Below, piece by piece: positions 53,251 through 62,522 of a stretch of DNA of 64,000 nt. How positions within the stretch are numbered: the first letter of the stretch is position 1; each line of letters starts with the position of its first letter. The notes under the pieces are model-generated. The model saw only the letters and a program-made list of their open reading frames with translations. It had not been told where the DNA came from and made no database searches. Both the position numbers and the translations under genes were made by a program. The stretch comes from Salticus scenicus (Eukaryota > Arthropoda > Arachnida > Araneae > Salticidae): NCBI GenBank assembly GCA_963930645.1, contig CAWVNO010000526.1, positions 124,001 to 188,000 on the forward strand. Reading direction: 5' to 3'.

Positions 53251-53260
53251 AAGTGTTTTA

Positions 53261-53985
53261 TAATTTTATATTCTTAAAACTTGCTTATAATTTTACGTAT
53301 ATGTAATTATAGGCTTCGTCTGATTGCACGGAAGTATTGTTATTTGTAAACAAACCATTGTTTACATTTTTTATAGTCGCTTTTTTCGCAAAATGTTACT
53401 CAGTTTTCTGTAATATGATAATTAAACAAGTTTTCGAATTCTTTATTATGTTTATTATTACTTTAATTATGTTGTTATTATTCGTAATATGTCACCTTTT
53501 AGCTTAGCAATTTTTGGAAAAATAAATTTAAATGTTTTGATTAGAGATCCTAACTAATCGAGATACTAAGAGATACTTCGATTACAGTCCAAACTTTATT
53601 TATTGGAATAAAATAGCTGTATTATTCTTTTCAAAAAACAGATTACGAAAAACTTTATTTTTGAATGATACAGCCTTGTAAAACGAAACAACAAAAATCC
53701 TATATATATATGATAACATGGGAAGGGAGAAAGGGAGCTATCTGACTGATTTACAGCCTTAATTAGATACATCACAAGTCTAGTGTAATGGGTAATTGGG
53801 AAATGTTGTATGTACTGTATTAATACATTATTGTATTAATACTGTATTGATACAATATATACTGTATTAATACAATATTGTTAAATTTTAAATGAATTTG
53901 AATGTCTTAGTTGTGTATCATAATAATCATTTATAATGCTTTTGACGGATATAGCTAAGGTAGTATGAAAACTACTTTATATCAA
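53261..53985. other. AT-rich non-coding stretch with a TGTATTAATACA cluster
   Basis: No gene is visible. Between 53815 and 53880 the palindrome-like word TGTATTAATAC occurs repeatedly (CTGTATTAATACA, TTGTATTAATAC, CTGTATTAATACAATA). This forms a small low-complexity repeat that can fold on itself. Poly-A/T tracts dominate the rest. Confidence 0.5.
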
Positions 53986-54385
53986 CAGGGTTGCCACGCT
54001 ACCTGGAGAACCTGGAATAGTCAGGGAATTTGAAAATTGACTATAAAAGTCAGTGAAAAGAAAAATCTGCCAATGCACGGTCATTTCCCCTCCCCCCCCC
54101 CCTTTTTTTTTTCTCCATTAGCTTCTGCTATTTTTTTTAAACACCCCCACTCTTCTCTTTTGCTCATGTAAGGAATTTCTTATCTCGCTTATAAGCGACA
54201 AATGCTATCATTATATGCAACTTTTGTCATATGTAAATTTTGTGTTTACAAGTGGGACGTTAATTATTTTGCCCTCAACACAGTCAATGCTCAATATACG
54301 GTTAGACTGAAATTTTTTTAGAATATACCTGGAAAACCTTTTAAAAGTCAGGGAATTTCATTCTCCTGTTTAAGTGGCAACCCTG
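53986..54385. mobile_element. 400-bp non-autonomous DNA transposon, TIR CAGGGTTGCCAC
   Basis: The left end reads CAGGGTTGCCAC and the right end GTGGCAACCCTG, a perfect 12-bp inverted pair. Both are flanked by TATCAA (53980-53985 and 54386-54391), a candidate 6-bp target duplication. Just inside each end a word is repeated in direct orientation: ACCTGGAGAACCT / ACCTGGAAAACCT and AGTCAGGGAATTT at both sides. A C-run plus T-run (about 54088-54112) lies in the body. There is no coding capacity, so mobilisation would need a transposase in trans. CAGGG ends suggest hAT-like, but the 6-bp duplication leaves the superfamily open. Confidence 0.75.
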
Positions 54386-54391
54386 TATCAA

Positions 54392-54744
54392 GCTTATACT
54401 GTACTCTACTCTAAATATAATAATGCAGCACAAGCAGTATAAAGAAAATAAGGCTAAGCTTTACTATAGGGTACCTGTTAGCGATTCATGATGCTGTGAT
54501 GAGATTCAGTGTATCGACACTTTTTAATAGTAACTTTTTTGTATCGGTACTTCATTTAACTGTCTTGGAACTTTGTTTTTCTTTTTGTGCCAGCCGCGCG
54601 CGTGTGTTTATTGTAATGCGGCCCAGCTGAATGATTTTTCTTTTTAATGCGTTTTTGAGGTATAAAAATTAATTTTTTGAGTGTATTTTATTATTTTATT
54701 TTACTTTTTAATAAATGGAATTATTTAGGGGAAAAAAGTGTATT
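54392..54744. other. AT-rich stretch, nothing recognised
   Basis: No open frame of note, no RNA gene and no clear repeat is visible. A short GC-rich word CCAGCCGCGCGCGTGTG occurs near 54590. Confidence 0.5.
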
Positions 54745-55080
54745 CTAGTAATTGATGCAGTATAGATTTTCATGCATTTTCTTATTCATGTGCCATGAAT
54801 TAGGAGTATCCAGTGATGTTTTTTTTTGTTTTAATATCGGGATAGTGACCACTGTAGTACAGATTTTTTATGCATTTTCTGATTCATGTGCTATGACTTA
54901 GGGGTATCCAGTGATATTGTTTTAGTCTTAATATTGGGATACTGACCGCTGTAGCATGAATTTTCAGATTCGTGCATGACAAATTAGCTGCATCCAGTGA
55001 TTTTATTTATTTTTTGTTTGTTTTGTGATTGCTTCTGTACAGATTTTCATGCATTTTCAGATTCATGCAAGGCTGTAATT
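54745..55080. repeat. Degenerate tandem repeat, roughly 86-98 bp period, four copies
   Basis: The series GATTTTCATGCATTTTCTTATTCATG, then a TATCCAGTGAT block and an AATATNGGGATANTGACC block, recurs. The TGCATTTT-type word lies near 54773, 54871, 54957 (altered) and 55050, so the period drifts from 98 to 86 to 93 bp. Copies are clearly diverged, which points to an old minisatellite. The 109-codon open frame at 54997-55326 overlaps this repeat and a T-run and is not credible as a gene. Confidence 0.65.
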
Positions 55081-55851
55081 TTGAAATTTTGGGGCAAATC
55101 TTCAAGTTATTTTAGATTATACATCATTTATAATGCTGAATTTTATGTGTTAAAGCTTGAAAGCTCTCTGAAATTTTTTTTTTTTTTTTGTGGTGAAATA
55201 GCTCAAATTTCTATTACTGTTTTAAATATTTTATTAATCTTTAAAATATGCTTAATTTATTTCAGTGAATTTCAAAACAAGCACCAGAGTGAAACAGTAA
55301 TTTATTTTCTTGAAATGTATTTTTGATGTTTTGTAATGATTCAGAATATCGATTTGCAGTAATCGACTCATTCAGTGAGATGTACATCAGCAACAGCGAT
55401 GGGCGCCTTATAGTAAAGCTATTCCAAAAATAAGCTAAATAAAACTTATCAAAAGCTTTCTTACTTAGTTTTCTTTTTCTTCTTCTTTTTTTCCCCCATA
55501 GCAGTTAATTGTACAAATGCATCTTAAAAATTAAACCCACTTTCAAGGCCTGCATTATTTATCATTAATAGATTGCTCACACTGTTTAGTGACAGTTTGT
55601 TTATAATTTCATTTCTTACCAAATTTATGCAACTGAAAACTATTTTCACAATTTGTCCGAAATCACAATGAAAAAAGTTCATCCTGAATGAGGAATTTGC
55701 ACACATGGGGGATTTGAACAAAATCCTATTCTTATGGTAGTTTTAGGCCCATAAATTTCAAAAAGTTTATTAAAAATGCAAAAAAAGTTCTCATTAATTT
55801 AAAAAATAATTTTAAAATTAACCAAAAATCACGTGACTTCAAAAGGCTGCC
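55081..55851. other. AT-rich stretch, nothing recognised
   Basis: Contains a T15-like run near 55180 and a pyrimidine tract near 55470-55500. A 65-codon minus-strand open frame (55524-55721) shows no domain I recognise. Confidence 0.5.
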
Positions 55852-56282
55852 TGACGTCACAGTTTATGATGCTTCAATGTTTACATTCTGTTAGCCTGGT
55901 TAGTAAGCAGCAATTTGTTTTAACTTTCGTGATTATTAATCGTTTATGTGATTTCTGAGCATTTCTTTTTCATCTTAGAATCATTCAATATCATTATCAT
56001 CATTTTCAAATGTTTTCTTTTCATGGCGGTTGTCCAATGTTTTCGTTTCATAGGATCCTGTGGAACGCTAAAAAATAACTTTTGAGAAGCGTTAGCTGTT
56101 GTGTGTTGTATTAGTGCAAAATGGTACAATACAAATAATACAATATTTATACTACAATTTTTTAATATCAGTCATTATTATATCATAGAAAACCTATTTC
56201 ACTGATTCAAGAAGCAAAGCAAAGCATGAAATCAAATGTAAACAACGATTACTTTAGTTTGTTGTCATAAAGAGTGACGTCA
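55852..56282. mobile_element. Possible 431-bp element bounded by TGACGTCAC inverted repeats
   Basis: The left end TGACGTCACAGTTTATGA and the right end, read on the minus strand, TGACGTCACTCTTTATGA agree over about 16 of 18 bases. TTTACAT-type words also lie in inverted order further in (55880s and 56230s). No convincing target duplication flanks it (GGCTGCC left, CGATATA right). Inside is a THAP-like coding remnant on the minus strand. It could be an internally deleted copy of a transposon with a THAP-domain protein, as in P-like elements. Alternatively the two TGACGTCA words could be CREB/ATF-type sites. Confidence 0.45.
55944..56129 (-). pseudogene. Decayed THAP-type zinc-finger fragment
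   Basis: The minus-strand open frame of 61 codons contains FFSVPQDPMKRKHWTTAM at about residues 19-36. This matches the shape of the THAP family signature: an aromatic pair, a proline followed by a D-P pair, basic residues, then an invariant Trp. The zinc-binding Cys pair that should precede it is not intact in this frame; the next frame has Cys then a stop, consistent with frameshift decay. A CSE word near the C-terminal end recalls the usual C-S-E-H of the domain, but His is missing. THAP domains bind DNA and occur in animal regulators and P-type transposases. The fragment sits inside the TGACGTCAC-bounded element. Chance resemblance is possible, as only about 20 residues carry the match. 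Confidence 0.4.
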
Positions 56283-56734
56283 CGATATATTATACTGCGT
56301 TTTCTCTGTACAGTAAATAGTGCGATGTTAAAATTGTTATAAATCAGACATTAGATTTCAAATAAAGAAAATGTATGTATTTATTGTGTATTTATTATTA
56401 TTCATGTAATGAATATGTATGTATTTATTTTCTTACCTTTTCATTTTCTATTAGAATAAAATCCGAAAACGTGCAAATTGTCTATTGTGACTTTTTTGTG
56501 AAAGATTTTTTTTATTATTATTATTATAGAATTTAATGTAATTTTTTAGTATAAATGTGTGATCATATTTTGGATAACTGTATAGCATTTTGCATAAAAA
56601 GCGACTGTAGTGGAAACACTGGTTTGTTTATATTTGACAACATTTTTGTTCTTCATAACAGACGAAACATGTAATTACATTTTATGAAAAACTAATTGTA
56701 AGTTTTAAGAAAATAAAACTATATAGATATACCT
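56283..56734. other. AT-rich stretch, nothing recognised
   Basis: Simple ATGTATGTATTTATT-type tracts occur near 56370-56430. No gene or RNA feature is visible. Confidence 0.5.
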
Positions 56735-56930
56735 TACCGCTAAGTCATGGAAGGAGGTGGAATATCCGTAGACATTAAATATAAACAACTCCTGCTACCA
56801 GGGATCACTCTAGAGCGTTTTAGCGGTACAAGTTGCCACAGGGTTGGCATAATACTTACTGTGCAATGGTGTAACGGGTTTTATCAGTTTTTACCGCCTT
56901 CATTTATCTCAAACACTTTAAGGATATATT
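56735..56930. other. Unexplained island with balanced composition, open on both strands
   Basis: This stretch departs from its AT-rich neighbours. The + strand is open from 56747 to 57016 (89 codons, first half with Gly, Cys, Arg and Val instead of the usual Phe/Ile/Lys). The minus strand is open over about 40 codons and ends just before GCGGTAAGG, a donor-like word. TACCGCTA (56735-56742) and TAGCGGTA (56821-56828) are perfect inverted copies. I do not recognise a protein or RNA. It may be a transposon fragment, a conserved non-coding piece or a coding exon. Confidence 0.3.
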
Positions 56931-57016
56931 TTAAAGTTTTTAGTTCTCAATTTCCCAATGTATTATTTAATATTTACTATGAAATTCCTACTTCTGCAAT
57001 TTCTAAAAACATTTAA

Positions 57017-57840
57017 AAAAGAAAATATTTCCTTATTTATTTAGCTCTTATACCAGTTTATGTCATTTAGCATTGGCTCATATGATATTTAAAAAATAAT
57101 AGCATTGTTTACATTGTACTGTTTAAAAAGCCCTGCAGGCTCCAAAAAGTTTTTAAAAAATAATAACATTTTAATTTAACTACATATAATCAATTAAATA
57201 CAATTCGAGGCTGCTGTCACTGCTTGTTTTAATGAATTGTACCCACTAAATGTAAAAAAAAAGATTAAAAAAAAAAAGTGAAAGTATTAAAATGGTAATG
57301 AAAATATGAATATTGTTAATGGGTAAAGTGTGAAAAAATTTTCTTGATTCAAATGATATTTGTTAAACCTAAGTAAAAATTTTTTAGGATATCTTTTTTT
57401 TTTTTTTTTTTATCTTCCCTAATTCCTTATTTTTTTTTAAATTTTGATTAGAAACTATGAGTAAAGATTTTTTTCTCTTAATACATTGCTTCAGTTATAT
57501 GTCATATTTCCTACTAAATTATCCTTTTCCAAAATTATTTTATGTGTTCAATAGTGTGAGTAAAATTTTGCTTTATTTCAATACATTATTGTAGCTACAA
57601 AGTCAAAGTCTGAAGTTGAGTGGCTCATACTACCGCATTTATGATTGTTATACAATTACTTCTTATTATGAAGATATTATGTTGAATAAAAATGTTGGTA
57701 ATAAATGCCTACATGGATTTTTTCTATAGAAATAGAATATTATTTATATTTTTATAATTTAAGTAAAATGATTGATAGTGTGGATATTGTGCATATATAT
57801 ACACATAATAAAAAACAAATGTTGTACAATAATGTATGAA
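57017..57840. other. AT-rich stretch, nothing recognised
   Basis: Homopolymer runs (T18 or so near 57395) and no recognisable gene. The 76-codon minus-strand frame at 57724-57954 is Phe/Ile/Tyr-rich and overlaps a likely transposon end. Confidence 0.5.
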
Positions 57841-57923
57841 TACATAATAAAAATCAATTAAATCTTGATTTAAATAAAAAAAATCGATTTTTTTGAAAAA
57901 AATAAAAAAAATCAACAACCCTG
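57841..57923 (-). mobile_element. Possible transposon terminus ending CAACAACCCTG
   Basis: On the minus strand the piece starts CAGGGTTGTTGATTTTTTT and runs into AAATCGATTTTTTT and a TTTAAATCAAGATTTAA palindrome. CAGGGTTG is also how the element at 53986 starts. No second end was identified, so the piece is either truncated or its partner has diverged. Confidence 0.35.
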
Positions 57924-58599
57924 TTTGGAAGTCAGATTTTCGAATAGTGTGCAACGATGTTAAAATTTATATTTCCAACGAATACACAATTTTGACTTTT
58001 AGATCCTGGAGAAAATTTTACAACTGGATACTAAATTTGAAGTAATTTAGTCAATATGCTTAGCAATTATACTTATTGGGACTTTTGAGTTTTTTAATGT
58101 TTTTTTTTTTTTTCAATCTTAAATCTCTTGGTGATATTAGTTTTTTAGTGTAGCTCAAAATCTACTGACCAAAAGAACTGAAATTTCATAAAAGTATAAT
58201 TAAAATAATTAGGAGCCAGTGAAATATTTGTTGCAAAATACTTCTAATTTGCAATTTAAGAATTTTTACTTAAATAATTTCTAAATATTTATTTTTTAGA
58301 TAATTTTATTTAAAAATTTTTAAATTGTAATCTACAATAATATTTTTAAGTTGTTGCAGGCTTTAAATATGTAGATTCCCTAAGAATTTTCCCCCATAAA
58401 TAATTAAATTACACATTCTATAAGGAATGGTAGGTATCTATTTTTCTCTCTCGATATTTGTTCAATCTGGTACATATAGGTATCATCTTTTTTTTTTTTT
58501 TTTTTTTTTTTTAAGGTCTATACATTATTATTAAAAAAAAAAAAAAAAAAAACTGCACAGCATGTGCAAAAATAAATGTGAAATTAACAATATTTATAC
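57924..58599. other. AT-rich stretch with inverted homopolymers
   Basis: No gene is visible. A T25 run (58488-58512) and an A20 run (58533-58552) are separated by 20 bp and can form a hairpin. A further T run lies near 58100. Confidence 0.55.
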
Positions 58600-59506
58600 A
58601 TATAGTCACAACCACTTGTTAAAATATGCTATAATTTCACCAGTTATCGATAAAATTCACATATTTCAAGACTGATTTCCAAAATTCGCGATAATTTTAC
58701 AATTGATTGCTAAAATGCATAATTTTTTTCATCGCTAATTAATAAAGTTTCTGCGTTTTTTAAGTTAAATGTCCCAAATACTCAATTATTTCGTCGATAA
58801 TAGACGTAATTTGCACTTTGTTCTCAAAGCTGAATGCTGAAATACACAATAATTTTGCAGCTGATTTCGAAAATACGGGATTATTTTCACCGCTAACTAT
58901 GGTGTCAATTTTTATAGTTAAAATTTACATTTAATTCCCAAATACCGCTATTATATCTCTGCTAACTAATAAAATTCACTGTATTATTTTGCGCCTAATC
59001 GATGAAATTCGTATTCTTTATAAAGTTTAATCTCCAAATACTCAATTATTTCGCCGCTAATCTATGAAATTTATGCTTTTCTCAAAGCTGAATCCCGAAA
59101 TATGCAATAATTTTGCAGCCTAATTCGGAAATACGGGATCATTTTACTATTAACTGTCAAAAATTTATGCTTAAGTGCAACTAATTGCTAAAATACGATA
59201 TTAATTCGGCGTTAATCGATAAAATTTGAAATCTTTTCAAAGGTGATTTCTGAAATTCACGATGTTTTGTGGCTGATTATTGAAACACGCAATCATTTCG
59301 CCGTTGCTTAATAAGGTTATTTTAATCCTAATTGTTTGCTGAAATAGGCTTTATCTCTATGTTAATCAATGAAATTCGCCCTTTTTTGCAAAGACAATAT
59401 CCGATGTATGCAATAAATTTGCTGAAATATGGAATCAATCATTTTACCGCTTATTTTTTAAAATTATGCAAGAGCAACTAATTGCTAATATAGACTATTA
59501 TTTCAC
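58600..59506. repeat. Old degenerate repeat field
   Basis: The same words recur in order: TTTCGCCGCTAATCGATGAA, CTCAAAGCTGAATCC, GAAATACGCAATAATTTTGC, GAAATACGGGATCATTTTAC, AACTAATTGCTAAAATACG. The CAAAG-CTGA word is at about 58824, 59083, 59238 and 59389, so spacing is irregular (about 259, 155 and 151 bp). An inner period near 40-50 bp is suggested by the repeated GAAATACG words. Copies are strongly diverged. The same words continue at 60283-60534 and 60960-61230, on the far sides of two transposon insertions. Confidence 0.6.
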
Positions 59507-60282
59507 CCCAGTGGCAGAAACACCGTGACACGGTGACATAGTCGCGGACACAGAATAAATGCTTGCAGACAGTTTTTGTCTGCACTAATAAAACAATTAG
59601 TCCGTAACTTTCGAACACTCTTTGTCTGTCTCTGTACTAATAAAAAAAATTGCCCACAACTTTCAGACAGTCTTTGTCTGCAATTTACGGACATTTTTCG
59701 CCTGCGACAATGCGCTACCCATGTATGACGTCTTACTCTTAGATGCTCTTTGGTAGGAACTCTAGAGCCCCCATATAGGTGCCTTGGTAGGAACACACAA
59801 AACAGTACTTAACAACGGCGACCTAAGCAGCCTATATCTCCCTTGATAGACAGCATATGCGTATTCTTTTTCCCTGTTACTAAGATTCTACGGGGACATA
59901 GAAAAGTGCTAATTTCTTTTAAAACTGCTCCAAAACTTCTCCTCCACTTCATAATTCACTGATAAAAATTTCTGTATCAAAACTAATACTTTTGTTATTT
60001 ATACTGTGTTGTGTCAAACATTGCTATAAATATTTAATTGAATGAGTTCAACTTATTATTTTATAATTGTTTATTACTATAGTTCTGTAGTAAAATTGTA
60101 TTTGTGTATTGTTGCACGAGATCACCACTATTGTTAAGCTCTCTCCCCCAAAGATTGCTGCTATCAGCTTCAGGCTTTTTGAGTGTAAGCCGTTCTCATC
60201 CCTGATTACAGGCAAATTTCGCAGACAGATTTTGAAATTTTAAAAGCCTGTCGCACACAGCTACAAAACTTTCTGCCACTGG
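59507..60282 (+). mobile_element. hAT-type non-autonomous transposon, copy 1 (about 776 bp)
   Basis: The ends are CCCAGTGGCAGAAA and TTTCTGCCACTGG. Flanks TATTTCAC (59499-59506) and AATTTCAC (60283-60290) agree at 7 of 8 bases, consistent with an 8-bp hAT target duplication. Near the left end a roughly 70-bp subrepeat (GACAGTTTTTGTCTGC, CACTCTTTGTCTGTC, GACAGTCTTTGTCTGC) occurs about three times. The 97-codon minus-strand frame (59503-59796) falls wholly in terminal and subrepeat sequence and is not a credible gene. The copy at 60535 is the same family in the opposite orientation. Confidence 0.85.
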
Positions 60283-60534
60283 AATTTCACTGCTAATTAT
60301 TAAATTTTGTATGTTTTTAAAAAATGATTGCTGAGATATGAGATTATTTCACAAAACAATAATGAAATTACTTTTTTTATTATTTATACATTGCAGAAAT
60401 ACGCAACACAAAAGTCTATCTACAATACGGGATCGTTTAACCGATAACATTTACTTTTAATCTTTCAAAGTACGAAATAAGCTGTTAATTCATTACAAAA
60501 CAACATAATATTTTTGCAGTGAATTATCGAAATC
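60283..60534. repeat. Degenerate repeat field, middle segment
   Basis: Words such as ATTTCACTGCTAATTATTAA, GATTGCTGAGATATGAGATT and ATACGGGATCGTTTAACCG continue the field that starts at 58600. The segment is trapped between two transposon copies. Confidence 0.5.
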
Positions 60535-60959
60535 CCCAGTGGCAGAAAGTTTCGTAGCTGTCTGTGACAGGCTTTTAAAATTTCATAATCTGTCTGCAAA
60601 ATTTGTGTTAATCAGTGGTGAAAATGGCTTACACTCAAAAAGCCTGAAAGGTGATTGGGGGGGGGGGGGGGGTAACATCAGGTGATATCGTGCAACAATA
60701 CACGAATACAATTTTACTGCAGGACAATATAGTATAAACAATTGTGTGTACTCATTCAATTCATCTCATTCAATTAAATATTTTATAGCAATGTTTGACA
60801 CAACACAATATAGATAATTATAAATAATAAAAGTATTAGTTTTAGTTTTTATACAGAAGTTTTTTTTAAGTGAATTGTTATTCGAAAGTTGCAGACAAAA
60901 ACTGTCTGCAAGCCGCTTTTCTGTGTCCGTAACTATGTTGCGGTGTTTCTGCCACTGGG
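60535..60959 (-). mobile_element. hAT-type non-autonomous transposon, copy 2 (425 bp)
   Basis: The perfect terminal pair CCCAGTGGCAGAAA / TTTCTGCCACTGGG is flanked by exact 8-bp duplications TCGAAATC (60527-60534 and 60960-60967), the hallmark of hAT insertion. Read on the minus strand it aligns with copy 1 over both ends and most of the right half (for example GTGTTGTGTCAAACATTGCT and CAGGCTTTTTGAGTGTAAGC). It lacks about 350 bp including the subrepeats. A run of 16 G lies at 60657-60672. It is non-coding and depends on a transposase elsewhere. Confidence 0.9.
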
Positions 60960-60967
60960 TCGAAATC

Positions 60968-61230
60968 CATCGTTTCATGTCTTATTAACAAAATTTACCT
61001 TTATCATGGCTAATTGCTCAAATAGCGATTGTTTCTCTTTTTCACTAAATAAAGATAGGCAAATATTTTCGCTGCTATAATGGACGAAATTCGTGCTATT
61101 TCTGAAAAGTGATATCACAGATGTTAAATACATATATTGAGTCAAAAATCAGCGAGATTTATGCCTTTTTTTGGCGTATGTTTTCTGATTACATAATTTT
61201 TGCATCTGATTACCGAAATATATGCAATTT
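60968..61230. repeat. Degenerate repeat field, right segment
   Basis: CATGGCTAATTGCTCAAATAGCGATT, TTTTCGCTGCTATAATGGACGA-like words and GATTACCGAAATATATGCAA continue the field seen left of the transposons. The 63-codon + frame at 60889-61080 starts in the transposon and ends here, and is a chance frame. Confidence 0.45.
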
Positions 61231-61407
61231 TCTCATCTTTTGAAATACTGAATCAATTTAAGTTGGACATTGAACTTATCACACAAATATCTTGGATGAA
61301 TTTTGTTCCAACATTTATCTAGTTTCCAAGTTGCAGCCACTTGAAATCAGGCTGCTACTTGAAAATATGCCACAACGATAACTTTTAGAATACTAAACTG
61401 GTTCAGA
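61231..61407. repeat. Second degenerate tandem repeat, left part
   Basis: TTTTGAAATACTGAATCAATTT, AATATCTTGGATGAATTTTG, TTTCCAAGTTGCAGCCACTT and ACAACGATAACTTTTAGAAT reappear in the same order from 62082. After removing the inserted element the spacing of the TTTCCAAGT word is about 160 bp. Confidence 0.6.
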
Positions 61408-62061
61408 CAGCAGCGCCGACTTTGAAAAATTTCTGGGGGGGCTCGAACCAAGGCCGTAGCCAAGATTATTTTTTGAGGGTGGGGGGCATCACATTTCTAA
61501 TACAAGGTCATCAAATATGGTGTAATAATGTACACACGCTTACCCAAGGAAAAGAACATATGCACACACAAACAACGGCCTGATTAACACAGGGGCACGT
61601 GCCAGGGGCTCTGAGTAGCAAAGGGCCCCAAAACTGGACCTGAAAATGCCATCATAATCTTTGCCATTTAGTTTATGTAAATCGAATTTATATGGCAGTA
61701 ACTTTTGTAAAAATAGTTATATTACTTTGCATCGATGTTTCTGAAAACTTTTGCTCCTCATGCACAAACTATAAGTGTAGCACAGTAAAGGGAATCATCT
61801 TCCTCTGAACTCACCCCGCGCCCCATACAGAGACTTTCAGCCTCTCTTGTTTTTCTTTCTTTTTTTCTTAGTCGATTTATGTCCATTTTCAATTGCAACA
61901 ACCTTATTTTACAGCTATGATTTTGGTAAGAAACTAAATAAGAAATAGAGGAAAGAATTTCTTGTTTAATAGAGAATCAGTATTCAAAATTTCTGGGGGG
62001 GCTGATCCCTTACAGAAAATTTTCTGGGGGGGCTCAAGCCCCCACATAATCGGCGCCACTG
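61408..62061. mobile_element. hAT-type non-autonomous transposon, 654 bp, TIR CAGNGGCGCCGA
   Basis: The left end is CAGCAGCGCCGA and the right end, on the minus strand, CAGTGGCGCCGA (one mismatch). Exact 8-bp duplications GGTTCAGA lie at 61400-61407 and 62062-62069. Both ends carry G-rich words (TTTCTGGGGGGGCTCGAACC left, TCTGGGGGGGCTCAAGCCCC right). Words such as GCCGTAGCCAAGATTATTTT and GGCACGTGCCAGGGGC inside look like pieces of other elements, so it may be composite. It is non-coding. Confidence 0.88.
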
Positions 62062-62450
62062 GGTTCAGATCAAAGTTGGGGAGTGAATTTAATACAGTTT
62101 AAATATCTTGGAAAAGTTTGCTAGGCAACTTGCTCCACCATTTTGTTTCCAAGTGGCGGCCACTTAAAATTTTTTTATTACAATAACTTTTGTAATATGG
62201 AATCAGTTTGAATCGCATTTGCACAGTTGACATATTCAAATATCTTTGATAAGTTCACTGGGCATCTCAGTCACTCTGTCCTTTGTTTCTAAATGGTGGC
62301 CACTTGAAAATTATCACAATAACTTTTGAACCGATTTGCTTAAAACTCCATATGTAAATAGACCTCTTTAATAAATCTACCAAGTTCATTAATAAATTGT
62401 AGCTGTCATTTTGAAAAAAGATGGTGGCATCTTCATAAGAAAAGATAAAT
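62062..62450. repeat. Second degenerate tandem repeat, right part
   Basis: The words AATATCTTGGAAAAGTTTGC / AATATCTTTGATAAGTTCAC, TTTCCAAGTGGCGGCCACTT / TTTCTAAATGGTGGCCACTT and ACAATAACTTTTG recur about 139 bp apart, with a third weaker copy to about 62440. The hAT-type element at 61408 split this array. Confidence 0.65.
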
Positions 62451-62522
62451 CAACCTAACCTTCCTATGAGCCGGAACGACTCGTTTTAATTTTTTGATCA
62501 ATAACCTCTAAAAAGTAATGAT

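Noticed and set aside
54997..55326. 109-codon + frame
   Set aside because: It starts in a degenerate tandem repeat and crosses a T-run. No family is recognisable.
56838..57923. A 1.1-kb element from CAGGGTTGGCA to CAACCCTG
   Set aside because: Only 8 terminal bases pair and the flanks (GTTGCCA and TTTGGAA) do not form a convincing target duplication.
59503..59796. 97-codon Arg/Cys-rich minus-strand frame
   Set aside because: It lies wholly within the terminal and subrepeat sequence of a non-autonomous transposon, and the other copy does not preserve it.
60889..61080. 63-codon + frame
   Set aside because: It begins inside a transposon end and finishes in a degenerate repeat, so it is a chance frame.
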